DNA of 64,000 bases from an uncultured Roseibium sp. (lineage in GTDB: Bacteria; Pseudomonadota; Alphaproteobacteria; Rhizobiales; Stappiaceae). Positions 8,445 to 17,000 of this stretch are shown piece by piece. The position numbers were made by a program, and so were the translations under genes. The notes beneath the pieces are model-generated. The model ran no database searches, was not told the origin of the DNA, and was given only the letters and a program-made list of their open reading frames with translations. Each line of letters opens with the position of its first letter. The stretch's first letter is position 1. The stretch is from the NCBI RefSeq assembly GCF_963675985.1, contig NZ_OY780958.1, positions 1,798,001-1,862,000 on the forward strand, written 5' to 3'.

Positions 8445-8838
8445 GAAAATACTCCGGGACAGGACGTGCGTATGTGCCATCGGAGTCGGCGTCCAGCATG
8501 GACTGCGCGACCAGGTCCGCAATTTCCTTTACCGCCGCCAGATGGCGGGACAGCAAGAGCAGATTGTCCTTCAAGGCCAGTCGAAGGTTTTCCAGCAAGT
8601 CCGTGATCTCCTGGCCCAAAGCTGTCGAAGAAACCGATTGGCGTGCACGGCTCAGATCCAGAAGCGCCTGGCTCTTGCGGTATTCAAAAGACTTCAGATC
8701 AGTCCCCCCACCGTCGCGCAAGGCCCGTGTTTCCGCTTCCACCACGTTCAACGCACGATGGATCGCGGCTTTCAGAATAGCCTCGGCCACAGGACTGGAC
8801 ACGGTCAGGGATACATCCCGGTCAAGCTCTTCCGACAT
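8437..8838 (-). CDS. FlgN-like flagellar export chaperone (tentative)
   Basis: This 133-residue all-helical cytoplasmic protein has the C-terminal pattern LLENLRLALKDNLLLLSRHLAAVKEIADLV followed by SDGTY, as in FlgN-type chaperones that hold hook-filament junction proteins FlgK and FlgL before export. Both of those are encoded in this window. The ATG overlaps the preceding stop by one base (TGATG). Identification rests on length, helix pattern and neighbours. Confidence 0.6.
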   Translation of the reverse strand: MSEELDRDVSLTVSSPVAEAILKAAIHRALNVVEAETRALRDGGGTDLKSFEYRKSQALLDLSRARQSVSSTALGQEITDLLENLRLALKDNLLLLSRHLAAVKEIADLVAQSMLDADSDGTYARPVPEYFHD

Positions 8839-9251
8839 CAGGCTTCAGTCCCCCCCTTCAAGGTATCCGACATCAGATCCGCAATCCCGATGCCGCCGCT
8901 TGCAGCCATCTGATTTGCGACCTGCTCTGCCAGCATGGATTTCCAGATTTCGCCGGTCGCGCCTTTGCCGAAGACGTCGCCGGCATCATTCGGCAGCATG
9001 GTCTCGACAAACTGGTGCAGAACCAGCGCTTCGAATTTTTCGGCAGGCGATTTGCCCCCGGTCGCGCCGGCTGAACCATTTGCGCGAAAGGAGGATGCCA
9101 TCGTGTCGTCGATTGCGGAACGGAAACCCGACCCGTCGGCATAACCTGTCGCGGCTAAGCGCTGCAGCTTTCCGGCGGCAACACTTCGCTCCACCGGATC
9201 GGCAGCGCGAACCACGTCCAGAACGAGATCGGATGGAGGCGCGATTGCCAT
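8838..9251 (-). CDS. flgJ: Rod-binding protein, FlgJ N-terminal-domain type
   Basis: This 137-residue protein carries the rod-binding domain (residues about 68-125: AEKFEALVLHQFVETMLP, then FGKGATGEIWKSMLAEQVANQMA and GGIGIADLM). It lacks the C-terminal muramidase domain of enteric FlgJ, as is usual in alphaproteobacteria. It probably caps the growing rod. A separate lytic transglycosylase at 18436-19011 could supply the missing wall-cutting activity. Confidence 0.8.
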   Translation of the reverse strand: MAIAPPSDLVLDVVRAADPVERSVAAGKLQRLAATGYADGSGFRSAIDDTMASSFRANGSAGATGGKSPAEKFEALVLHQFVETMLPNDAGDVFGKGATGEIWKSMLAEQVANQMAASGGIGIADLMSDTLKGGTEA

Positions 9252-9353
9252 GAGGACACTCCTGCACTGTGCATCCCGGCCCTTGAAGGACCGTTGGTCT
9301 TCAGATTGGCGGGGCAGTATGCGCCCTCGCCTTCTCCATTCAGTTCTATCGTC

Positions 9354-9375
9354 TGTAACTTGCGGCAGCCTTACG
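9354..9375 (-). promoter_or_regulatory. Flagellar 11-bp direct-repeat box upstream of the flgJ-like unit
   Basis: On the minus strand the units are CGTAAGGCTGC and CGCAAGTTACA (6 and 8 of 11 to consensus). TAGAAC lies 5 bases downstream, the same spacing as in the flaA, flgB and motA boxes. The box overlaps the very end of the FliJ-like gene and is about 100 bases before the flgJ-like start at 9251. Confidence 0.55.
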
Positions 9376-9769
9376 CTGACCTTCTCAGGTGATGCTCCAG
9401 AAGGTCGACCAGGTCCCGGTCGTCCGCCTTGCGCTGTTCGTCGCCGCGCATCCTGGCCAGGCGCTGCTCCATGACCTTGAGCATCATCCGCTGGCGGACA
9501 TATTCGGTTTGAACCTTGTCGCGCGCTTCCGTCAGCTCGCCGAGTTCTGCCAGAATGGCCTTCAGCCGATCCGCAGCCCTTGCAATGAAGATATCGTGGC
9601 GCGCCAGGTCTCCATTGGAGAGTGCGAACAGGATACGCTGCTCCTTGTCGGCCAGTTCTGTAGCCTGGCCGTCAAGTTTTTTAAGAAGCCATGATGACAG
9701 GACGTGGATCTGTTTCTGGAGTTTGAAGATCCGTTCGATGTCGTGGCTGGTGCGTGCCATTTCATTCAT
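9371..9769 (-). CDS. Coiled-coil protein, FliJ-like (tentative)
   Basis: This 132-residue protein is almost entirely charged helix, with two long segments (residues about 5-45 and 55-110) and no membrane region. Size, two-helix layout and a place directly after fliR suggest an export-apparatus stalk protein of FliJ type, but no diagnostic motif was seen. ATG at 9769 overlaps the fliR stop (ATGA). A second ATG three codons later is also possible. Confidence 0.6.
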   Translation of the reverse strand: MNEMARTSHDIERIFKLQKQIHVLSSWLLKKLDGQATELADKEQRILFALSNGDLARHDIFIARAADRLKAILAELGELTEARDKVQTEYVRQRMMLKVMEQRLARMRGDEQRKADDRDLVDLLEHHLRRSA

Positions 9770-10542
9770 CCCAATTTGAGCCAGGTGAAGTATCCGTCGA
9801 GGAACAGGGTGATCGCTTCCGAGAAGACCAGGAAAAGAAAATACATGCCGCCGGCGATCACGAACGGCATGGAAATGAAGTAGACGGGGATCTGCGGCGT
9901 AAGCTTGTTGACCAGCCCGATCGCCAGATTGACCACCACCGTATAGACAACGAACGGGCTGACGATTCTGAGCGCCAGGACAAAGGTGGTATCCAGCTGC
10001 TCGCTCAGCCGCTCCACAGCGCTGACCACATCCATCGGCCCGCCCGGCGGCAGGGCCGTGTAGGATGCCGCAAGCCCCCTCAGCACTTCCCAATGCTGGT
10101 TGGATATGAAGATCATCGCGGTCGCGGTCAACGTCATCAGGTTCGCCAACGGTGGCAGAGCCTCACTGCCCTCGATCGCCATGCCCGGCATGTTGGACAG
10201 GCCGACGGCCATCGACACGAAGGTCGCAAGCGTTTCAAGAGCGACCAGAAAAATCCGGCCGAGGAATCCGATCAGAAATCCGACAAAGAGTTCCGAGGCA
10301 ATCATACGCGCTGTGGTCGCCAGCGTCTGGTCGGGAAGCGCCGCCTGTATCGTCGGCAGGAGCAGAGGCGTCAACGCAAGGGTGACCGAAAGCGCGATGA
10401 ACAGACGGATGCGCATGGCGACGCGTTCGCTCGAAAAGCCCGGGATCACCATCAGGCAGGCGCCGATCCGGCAGAACAGCAGAAACACCGACAACAGGAC
10501 CCCGGTTCCAGCCTCGCCAAGGATGAGGCCGCTGGCAATCAT
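9766..10542 (-). CDS. fliR: Flagellar export apparatus protein FliR
   Basis: This 258-residue polytopic membrane protein has the FliR signature CRIGACLMVIPGFSSERVAMRIRLFIAL near the start and the conserved ELFVGFLIGFLGR segment in the middle. FliR is part of the FliPQR gate of the flagellar type III exporter. It overlaps flhA (ATGA) and the FliJ-like gene, so flhA-fliR-FliJ-like form one unit. Confidence 0.95.
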   Translation of the reverse strand: MIASGLILGEAGTGVLLSVFLLFCRIGACLMVIPGFSSERVAMRIRLFIALSVTLALTPLLLPTIQAALPDQTLATTARMIASELFVGFLIGFLGRIFLVALETLATFVSMAVGLSNMPGMAIEGSEALPPLANLMTLTATAMIFISNQHWEVLRGLAASYTALPPGGPMDVVSAVERLSEQLDTTFVLALRIVSPFVVYTVVVNLAIGLVNKLTPQIPVYFISMPFVIAGGMYFLFLVFSEAITLFLDGYFTWLKLG

Positions 10543-12629
10543 GAGACACTGCCCAGAGAGGCGACATCCACGCCTCGGGCGATTTCCAGATGAGACAACA
10601 CAGGGAGCGTCGGGAACATCCGTTCGACGATCATGCGCACATAAGGCCGGGCGTCGGGGGTGGCAACGATTGCGAAGCTTTTGCCCGTCTTAAGGTGCTT
10701 GCGGACGGCTTCGGACATTTCGTTGCCGAACTCTTCCACCAGTTGCGGCTCGATGTCGAATTCGATCACGTCGCCCTTGGCGTCCCGCTTGAGCGCATTG
10801 TGGAACGCCAGGTCCCAGCGGTTTCCAAGCCGCAGCACGTTCAGCGGCCCGCCTTGGGAAAGGTCGCCACAGATCTGCTGGGCGATACGCATGCGGACAT
10901 GTTCGGCCACCTGCTCGGATCGGCGGACATGGGGAACGATTTCCGCGATCGCTTCCAGGATGAGATGCAGGTTGCGGATCGACACCCGTTCGGACAGCAA
11001 CAGCTTCAACACCGCCTGCAGGCCAGAGTAGGATGTGTGTGCGGGGCAGATATCGTCCAGAAGTTTGCGGTATTCCGGATCCAGCCGATCGAACAGGTTG
11101 CGCATGTCCTTGTAGGACAAGAGCTGCGGCAGGTTGTTCCGGATCACTTCGCTCAGATGCGTCAGGATCACCGTGTTGTTGTCCGCCGGCTCCAGACCGT
11201 CGCGCTTCAACTCGTCCCGATAGGCGAGCGGCACCCAGAACGCGGGCATGCCGAACGCCGGTTCCCGGGTTTCCTCTGCCGGCACCGGCAGATTGGTATC
11301 GGAAGACGGCATGACAAGCAGTTCGCCCACCTTGAGCTGCTGCTGGGCCACGATCGTTCCATGGATCTTGATCTGGTAGCTTTTCGGATCAAGGGTCAGG
11401 CTGTCCGTCACCCGGACATCGGGAACGACGAAGCCGAATTGTTCGGCAAATTTGCGTCGCATCTTGCCGACCCGTCGGGCCAGCTCGCCGTGATTAGCGA
11501 GCAACTGGCTGGAAATCTGCTTGCCCAGGCAGAGCTCGATTTCAGAAGTCTTCAGGGATTCCTTGACCGACTCCCGGGTTTCCTGCTTGTTGCGGGCATC
11601 GTCCAGCGCCTTCTGGTCGTCTTCCAGCTTCTTCTTAGCTGCAATGCGCTTGGGGATCGCGTAACCGATGAACCCCATCAGACCTGCGAGCAGTGCGAAA
11701 GGGATCATTGGTAGCCCCGGCATCAGGGCAAAGATCCCCATCAGGATCGCAGCCACATAAAGGGCGCGCGGATATCCACCAAGCTGACCGAGAACCGCCT
11801 TGTCCGTGGATCCTCTCGTCCCGCCCTTGGAAACCAGAAGACCTGCGGCCAGGGAGACGATCAGGGCCGGGATCTGGGAAACCAGACCGTCGCCAACCGA
11901 CAGTTTGGTAAAAACGTCGGCTGCGTCGCCCGGGCTCATGCTGTAACGGGTCACACCGATCACCATGCCGCCAAGAACGTTGACGGCGGTGATGATCAGG
12001 CCCGCGATCGCATCGCCACGCACGAATTTGGAAGCACCATCCATAGCGCCGAAGAAGGAGCTTTCCTCCTCCAATTCGCTTCGCCGACGCTGTGCTTCCT
12101 TGTCGTTGATCAGGCCCGCGGACAGGTCCGCATCGATTGCCATCTGTTTGCCAGGAATGGCATCGAGGGTAAATCTGGCACCGACTTCCGCGATCCGGGT
12201 GGCGCCCTTTGTGATCACAAGGAAGTTCACCGTCACCAGAATGGCAAAGACGATCAGACCGATGGCGAAGTCGCCACTCATCACGAACTGGGAAAAGCCA
12301 TTGATGACGTAGCCGGCGGCGTTCAGGCCTTCGTGACCATTGGCCAGGATGACGCGCGTGGTCGCGATATTCAGCGACAGCCGCAGCATGGTCGCAATCA
12401 GCAGGATCGTCGGGAAGGATGAGAAATCCAGAGGTTTCTGGATCCAGAGCGCCACCATAAGGATCAGCACGGACAGTGCGATCGACATGGCCAGACCGAT
12501 GTCGATCAGGAAAGTCGGGATCGGCAGAAACAGGACTGCCAGGATCATGACGATACCGACGGCAAAGCCGATATCGCGCCGGCTGTCGGGTGTACTCGTG
12601 CCGGCTGAAGTGAGGGTGGTGTCAGACAT
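10539..12629 (-). CDS. flhA: Flagellar export apparatus protein FlhA
   Basis: This 696-residue protein has eight N-terminal membrane segments (residues about 25-320) with the family motif FTLDAIPGKQMAIDADLSAG in the large cytoplasmic loop (about residue 155), and a C-terminal cytoplasmic domain (residues about 365-690) that docks export chaperones. It forms the nonameric export ring and energises protein export. It begins its own unit. A copy of the flagellar box lies 42-63 bases upstream. Confidence 0.96.
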   Translation of the reverse strand: MSDTTLTSAGTSTPDSRRDIGFAVGIVMILAVLFLPIPTFLIDIGLAMSIALSVLILMVALWIQKPLDFSSFPTILLIATMLRLSLNIATTRVILANGHEGLNAAGYVINGFSQFVMSGDFAIGLIVFAILVTVNFLVITKGATRIAEVGARFTLDAIPGKQMAIDADLSAGLINDKEAQRRRSELEEESSFFGAMDGASKFVRGDAIAGLIITAVNVLGGMVIGVTRYSMSPGDAADVFTKLSVGDGLVSQIPALIVSLAAGLLVSKGGTRGSTDKAVLGQLGGYPRALYVAAILMGIFALMPGLPMIPFALLAGLMGFIGYAIPKRIAAKKKLEDDQKALDDARNKQETRESVKESLKTSEIELCLGKQISSQLLANHGELARRVGKMRRKFAEQFGFVVPDVRVTDSLTLDPKSYQIKIHGTIVAQQQLKVGELLVMPSSDTNLPVPAEETREPAFGMPAFWVPLAYRDELKRDGLEPADNNTVILTHLSEVIRNNLPQLLSYKDMRNLFDRLDPEYRKLLDDICPAHTSYSGLQAVLKLLLSERVSIRNLHLILEAIAEIVPHVRRSEQVAEHVRMRIAQQICGDLSQGGPLNVLRLGNRWDLAFHNALKRDAKGDVIEFDIEPQLVEEFGNEMSEAVRKHLKTGKSFAIVATPDARPYVRMIVERMFPTLPVLSHLEIARGVDVASLGSVS

Positions 12630-12670
12630 GCCTTCTCTCGATCGGAAAGAACTGTCCGCACCATGACCGG

Positions 12671-12692
12671 CGAAGCTTGCGTGAACTTTGTG
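12671..12692 (-). promoter_or_regulatory. Flagellar 11-bp direct-repeat box upstream of flhA
   Basis: On the minus strand the units are CACAAAGTTCA and CGCAAGCTTCG. The second unit is a perfect consensus copy and the first matches at 7 of 11. The sequence five bases downstream (CATGGT) is a poorer -10 candidate than at other boxes. Confidence 0.65.
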
Positions 12693-12874
12693 CCGAGGCG
12701 ATTGAAGAGAACTTTTCGATAACCTCCGGAAGGTCTCCGGATGTCAGAGGCGACAAAACTGCATGAAAAGAAAAGCTTGCCCGCATTGGTGATCCCGGCG
12801 AACTGTTTGGAGCCGGCGTCTATTCCACCGGGTTGTCGCAGCCGTTTAAATCAAGGGGTATCCGGCTCTTGCCG

Positions 12875-12905
12875 AAAAAAGGATAGCCGGCCCATAAGGC
12901 CGGCT
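12875..12905 (-). terminator. Rho-independent terminator after fliQ
   Basis: On the minus strand an 8-bp perfect stem (AGCCGGCC with a 5-base loop) is followed by ATCC and TTTTTT. It lies 9 bases past the fliQ stop and closes the flgE-to-fliQ transcript. The rest of the 284-base gap to flhA holds the flhA box. I saw no further gene in it. Confidence 0.85.
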
Positions 12906-12913
12906 GGTCCGGT

Positions 12914-13180
12914 TCAGAAACCGTTTTCGATCCGCCCGTAAATCAGCACGGTCAGGCCGTAAATCTGGCCGCCGATGAAGGGGCCGGCAATGATGATCAT
13001 CACCAGGATTGCGACGATCTTCGGGATGAAAGTCAGCGTGATTTCCTGAACCTGGGTCAATGCCTGCAACAAGGCAATGGCGATCCCAACGACCATTGCG
13101 GGCACGATCGCAGGCGCCGATCCGACAATAATCGTCCAGATCGCCGCCCGCACCAGGTCGAGTGCATCGACTTCATTCAT
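12914..13180 (-). CDS. fliQ: Flagellar export apparatus protein FliQ
   Basis: This 88-residue protein has two membrane segments (residues about 14-38 and 50-75) and the family pattern ALLQALTQVQEITLTFIPKI. It forms part of the FliPQR export gate. It starts 2 bases after flgD and is last in the flgE-flgK-flgL-flaF-flbT-flgD-fliQ unit, with an intrinsic terminator right behind it. Confidence 0.95.
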   Translation of the reverse strand: MNEVDALDLVRAAIWTIIVGSAPAIVPAMVVGIAIALLQALTQVQEITLTFIPKIVAILVMIIIAGPFIGGQIYGLTVLIYGRIENGF

Positions 13181-13182
13181 GG

Positions 13183-13584
13183 TCAGCTGATCGTCACACC
13201 GGCACCAAGCAGGATGCCCTTGCCGTTGTCCAGACCCAGGACCGTTCCGTCGGAGTAGATTTCGACGGAAGTGACCACGCCAGAGTTCCCGTTGGCATCG
13301 GTCGCCGTACGGCCGATCAAGTCATCCACCTGGCCGAAGGACATGTTGGTCAGCATGGTTTCGAGCTTGGAGTTGGTCTCGATTGACTGCTCCACCTGGG
13401 AGAAGCTGGCCAGCTGGGCAAGTTGCTCGGAGGAATCCACCGGATCGGTCGGATCCTGGTTTCGCATCTGCGCCATCATCAGCTGCAGGAAGGCGTCATA
13501 ATCAACGGTGAGCTGTTCCTTGGCTGCGCTGGCAGCCGTGGATTGCCCCGTTTCGGTTGCGGCGGAAACTGCGGATACGGTCAT
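13183..13584 (-). CDS. flgD: Flagellar hook-capping protein FlgD (short form)
   Basis: This 133-residue protein has the FlgD N-terminal signature (DYDAFLQLMMAQMRNQDPTDPVDSSEQLAQLASFSQVEQS, residues about 27-66) that scaffolds hook polymerisation. It stops after a short C-terminal region, as in many alphaproteobacteria, and lacks the long Ig-like domains of enteric FlgD. The start at 13584 has AAAGGAG upstream. An in-frame extension to 13707 reads through the flbT coding region and is not credible. Confidence 0.93.
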   Translation of the reverse strand: MTVSAVSAATETGQSTAASAAKEQLTVDYDAFLQLMMAQMRNQDPTDPVDSSEQLAQLASFSQVEQSIETNSKLETMLTNMSFGQVDDLIGRTATDANGNSGVVTSVEIYSDGTVLGLDNGKGILLGAGVTIS

Positions 13585-13598
13585 GTCGGAAACTCCTT

Positions 13599-14021
13599 TC
13601 AGGCACAGGCCAGTCGGACGACGCGTTCGATTTCGGCATCGCCACCGCTCATCAAGGCGGCTTCGGTCGGATAGAGACTGCGCACCATCTTCATGGCGTC
13701 GAACCATCGGGATTCGCCGTTCAAGGTTTCGACCTCTTTCAAGGCCTCCAGAATCTGCGCATTGGAAAAGACGGACTTGGCAGACCGCATCATCATTTCG
13801 AACAAGCCCTGAACAGACGGTGCGGCGACCGGATCCATGACCATCGTTTGCAGAACGAAATAGAGCTGGCGCAGTGGCGTCGTCGCGTCTTCCGGCTGAA
13901 GCACGTGGTTCTCCAGAAGAAAGACCGCGTCATTCATCAGTTCCAGGTTCGTCTTGCGCTCCACGCGCAGGACGGCGCCGTTCACGAACAGGCGCTCGCC
14001 CGCTTTCAGACCAATTTTCAT
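13599..14021 (-). CDS. flbT: Flagellin mRNA regulator FlbT
   Basis: This 140-residue protein shows the FlbT pattern (GLKAGERLFVNGAVLRVERKTNLELMNDAVFLLENHVL). In Caulobacter FlbT binds the flagellin mRNA leader and changes its stability; in other alphaproteobacteria it can instead promote flagellin synthesis. A structured flagellin leader is present here at 26215-26267. It lies 4 bases after flaF, the usual partner. Confidence 0.93.
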   Translation of the reverse strand: MKIGLKAGERLFVNGAVLRVERKTNLELMNDAVFLLENHVLQPEDATTPLRQLYFVLQTMVMDPVAAPSVQGLFEMMMRSAKSVFSNAQILEALKEVETLNGESRWFDAMKMVRSLYPTEAALMSGGDAEIERVVRLACA

Positions 14022-14025
14022 AGAT

Positions 14026-14376
14026 TTATCCGTTCAGGCTGTCGCGAATGATGCTGTTGATCTGGATGAGCGGATCCAGGCTTTCACTTTCGTTCTGCCG
14101 GATACGTTCCGTTTCCTTGATCGCCCAGATGCCGATCGAGATCAGCTGGGCGCGCAACGCGTTGGGCAGCTCGTTGTTGTCGTCTGTCAGGCTTTCCAGG
14201 AAGTAGCCCCAAAGGCGCCGCGTGAAGAACAGGGCTTCAACGGTTTCCCGGGAGTTGGGGCCGCTGTCTTTTGCCTGCTCAAGCTTGGCGATGACGATGT
14301 TCATCGCCTCGAGTTCGTTCAGTTTTTCGTCGGCGCAGATATCGTCCATGGTCTCGGCATAGGACAGATTATACAT
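14026..14376 (-). CDS. flaF: Flagellin synthesis regulator FlaF
   Basis: This 116-residue helical protein matches FlaF (ETVEALFFTRRLWGYFLESLTDDNNELPNALRAQLISIGIWAIKE). FlaF is needed for flagellin synthesis or export and acts opposite FlbT in Caulobacter. It lies between flgL and flbT in the hook-filament unit. Confidence 0.92.
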   Translation of the reverse strand: MYNLSYAETMDDICADEKLNELEAMNIVIAKLEQAKDSGPNSRETVEALFFTRRLWGYFLESLTDDNNELPNALRAQLISIGIWAIKETERIRQNESESLDPLIQINSIIRDSLNG

Positions 14377-14430
14377 GGAACCCTCTCTCGTTATTCAGGT
14401 CTTTGCTTCGGGGCCAGATATCCGGCGCGG

Positions 14431-15477
14431 TCAGAAGTAATTGAGAATGCTCAGCCGTTGGATCCGGGCGCTGATCGCATAGGTCGTTTCAAGCTGGGTG
14501 ATCGCGGTATTCAGGCGAACCGACGTTTCCTCCAGATTGACGTTTTCAAGCGCATTGATGCGCTGGTTGAGTATGTCCGTCTGGATGGAAATCCGGTCGT
14601 TTGCGACCGAGACGCGTTCCTGAGCCGTCCCCATGGACCCCATCAGGTTCGTCACGTCGACGATCGCCTCACCAATCAGCGAGATCGATTTGTCGACAAC
14701 GGCCTTGTAGGCATCCGGTCCCAGCATATCGTTGCCGAGGTCGGACATCATGGTGAAAGCCTGCGCCAGTTTACGGAACCCGTCCTCATTGGCACTGACG
14801 GACGTCGTCAGTTCCTCGCTTGCGGAAATGCGACTGACAACGGTCTGATCGGAAGCACTGGACCAATCATTGCCCCAGTTCGGGTCGGCAAACAGAGCAT
14901 CGAACGGCCCATTCAGATAGGCCGTCATGGCCGCGCCGGATATGGTCGATACGTTCGGATCGGTCTGGGTGAAACCGAACTGTCCGAGGAACGCGGCATC
15001 GGCCGCGATCTTGTTGGGCTGTAGAGGATCATTATAGTCGTTGATCGGTGCAACGTCGGAGTTGATGCCGGCGAAAAGGTAATTGCCGTTCAACTGGGTA
15101 TTCAGTCTGGACATCAGAAGTTCCAGATTGCCCTCCGCCTCGGAGGCCGTCACCGAATTGCTGCCATTGCTGTCTCTCACGGCGACGAGGGTCGCCAGAA
15201 AGTCTTCTGCAACCGTGCGGATATCATCCATGGCGGCCTGGCTGACATCGAGCCTCGATGCCGTCAGGCCGTTCGTGTCGGCAATGGTGTTGAGAAACTC
15301 GAACTCGGAGCGCAGTGAAACGGTTTCACCCGTCTTGCTGCCCAGATCGAGCCCGACATCGAATTTCCGACCGGAGGACAGTTCCGTCTGAAGCTTGTTG
15401 ACGTTACTGGCCTGGCCCATCATCTGACGCCGGGCCCCGTCCGACATGGAAATCGTGGAAATGTAGGTCATTTTCAT
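14431..15477 (-). CDS. flgL: Hook-filament junction protein FlgL
   Basis: This 348-residue protein has flagellin-like N- and C-terminal helices (QMMGQASNVNKLQTELSSGRKFDVG at the start; QLETTYAISARIQRLSILNYF at the end). FlgL (HAP3) joins FlgK to the filament. It lies 6 bases after flgK. The start at 15477 has GAGGT upstream, and an ATG two codons later is an alternative. Confidence 0.92.
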   Translation of the reverse strand: MKMTYISTISMSDGARRQMMGQASNVNKLQTELSSGRKFDVGLDLGSKTGETVSLRSEFEFLNTIADTNGLTASRLDVSQAAMDDIRTVAEDFLATLVAVRDSNGSNSVTASEAEGNLELLMSRLNTQLNGNYLFAGINSDVAPINDYNDPLQPNKIAADAAFLGQFGFTQTDPNVSTISGAAMTAYLNGPFDALFADPNWGNDWSSASDQTVVSRISASEELTTSVSANEDGFRKLAQAFTMMSDLGNDMLGPDAYKAVVDKSISLIGEAIVDVTNLMGSMGTAQERVSVANDRISIQTDILNQRINALENVNLEETSVRLNTAITQLETTYAISARIQRLSILNYF

Positions 15478-15483
15478 AGCGGC

Positions 15484-16971
15484 TTACCTCGCAGCGGCCA
15501 GAAGATCGTCGAGCATGCTGTCGACGGCGGTGATCAGTTTTGCAGCGGCCGCATATGCGCGTTCGATGTCGAGCATGCGGGTCATCTCCTCGTCGATGTT
15601 CACACCAGTGGTGTTCGAGAGGGTTTCTGCCGTTCTGGAAACGATGACGGACTGGACCTCAAGGTCGCTGGTCGCCGTCTGGCGGCGGCTTTCAAGCCAG
15701 CTCACCGATGAGGATGCGAAACCGGACAGGGTATCGGTCGGGTCAAGCTCCACGCTGCTGTCGAAAACCCGAGGCGCTTCCAATGCATCCAGGTAGTCCT
15801 GCAGGCGATCGCTGTAACCGGCGAGATCGCTCGGGTTGTAGTCGTAGTTCGGATCGAGTGGATTCGATATGCCGCCATCGCGAAGCAGGTCGAGTTCGCC
15901 GCCCTGATCGGGATCGGCATTGGCGTTGATCCGGATATCACCGGCCAGCCCGACGACGAGTGTACTTGCCGCCGGAACCGCAGGCCCGCCCGAATAGGTG
16001 AAGAGACCGGCCTGATCGGGGCCCGCGGCGACCTGATCGCTTTCGGCGAATGCTTCCACCAGGCCTCGGGCGATTTCGTCCAGCTGGCTCTGATAAGTCA
16101 CCGCGACCTCGTCGCGGAGGGTCGTCAGGCCCTGCAGGCGGCCGCTTGCAAGCGGCATGATCGCATTCGGTCCGGCCACCGGCACACCGTCGACGTAGAC
16201 CTGGTTGCCCACCGTCCCCGGACTGAATGTGTTGGTCTTGTCGAAACTGACCGTCCGCGCTGTCGTCTCGAACAGGGTCACACCGCTGTCGGTATAGACG
16301 ACTATGCCGCCGTCATCCTGGGTCAGTGTCCTGATGCCGATTTCTTCCGATAGCGAATGCAGCACCTGGTCACGACTGTCCAAAGCATCGGTGACATCGG
16401 CGCCGCTCTGGTTTCCCCGGACGATGACCGAATTCAGACCCTCCAGCTGACTGAGCAGCTTGTTGATTTCATCGACGGAAGTGGCGATATCCGCATCTGC
16501 ATCGGCACGGACAGACTGAACGAGGTCTGTGCTCTCATTCAGAGCTCTGGCCATATCCTTGGCGGTTTGCAGAAAATCCTGAGCGAGAATGGTATCGTTC
16601 GGATCAGCCGCATAAGCCTGGATGGCTGTCCTCAAATCGCCAAGGCGCGCGGACGGCGACATTTCAAGTGCGGTGTCACCGATGGTCTCGCTCAATCGCG
16701 TCAACCCGTCGAGTACCGCCTGTTGTGACGAGCCCGACGAGGTGGAGGTCAGCAGAGAGGTGTAAAGCGCGCTATCGGTGGTGCGGGCTATTCCCTCCAC
16801 CCGGACGCCGCCCGGCTGGCCGGATTCGGAATAGACGGTACTCAACATAACCGACTTGCGGCTATACCCGGCTTCCTGCGCCCCGGAGATGTTTCGGGAC
16901 GTCGTTGCGATTTCCGATTGTCGGGCCGCGAGCGCGGACTGGGCGACCTGGAGTGCGACGGACAGGCTCAT
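15484..16971 (-). CDS. flgK: Hook-filament junction protein FlgK
   Basis: This 495-residue protein has the HAP1 N-terminal pattern (ALAARQSEIATTSRNISGAQEAGYSRKSVML) and a C-terminal domain ending with NTTGVNIDEEMTRMLDIERAYAAAAKLITAVDSMLDDLL. It forms the first junction ring between hook and filament and is exported through the flagellar channel. It lies 29 bases after flgE. Confidence 0.95.
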   Translation of the reverse strand: MSLSVALQVAQSALAARQSEIATTSRNISGAQEAGYSRKSVMLSTVYSESGQPGGVRVEGIARTTDSALYTSLLTSTSSGSSQQAVLDGLTRLSETIGDTALEMSPSARLGDLRTAIQAYAADPNDTILAQDFLQTAKDMARALNESTDLVQSVRADADADIATSVDEINKLLSQLEGLNSVIVRGNQSGADVTDALDSRDQVLHSLSEEIGIRTLTQDDGGIVVYTDSGVTLFETTARTVSFDKTNTFSPGTVGNQVYVDGVPVAGPNAIMPLASGRLQGLTTLRDEVAVTYQSQLDEIARGLVEAFAESDQVAAGPDQAGLFTYSGGPAVPAASTLVVGLAGDIRINANADPDQGGELDLLRDGGISNPLDPNYDYNPSDLAGYSDRLQDYLDALEAPRVFDSSVELDPTDTLSGFASSSVSWLESRRQTATSDLEVQSVIVSRTAETLSNTTGVNIDEEMTRMLDIERAYAAAAKLITAVDSMLDDLLAAAR

Positions 16972-17000
16972 GACATATTACTCTCGAATATTCCCGGTCC

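Noticed and set aside
13585..13707. Longer flgD start giving 174 residues
   Set aside because: The extra 41 residues are Arg-rich, lie over flbT, and a ribosome binding site precedes the internal ATG at 13584.
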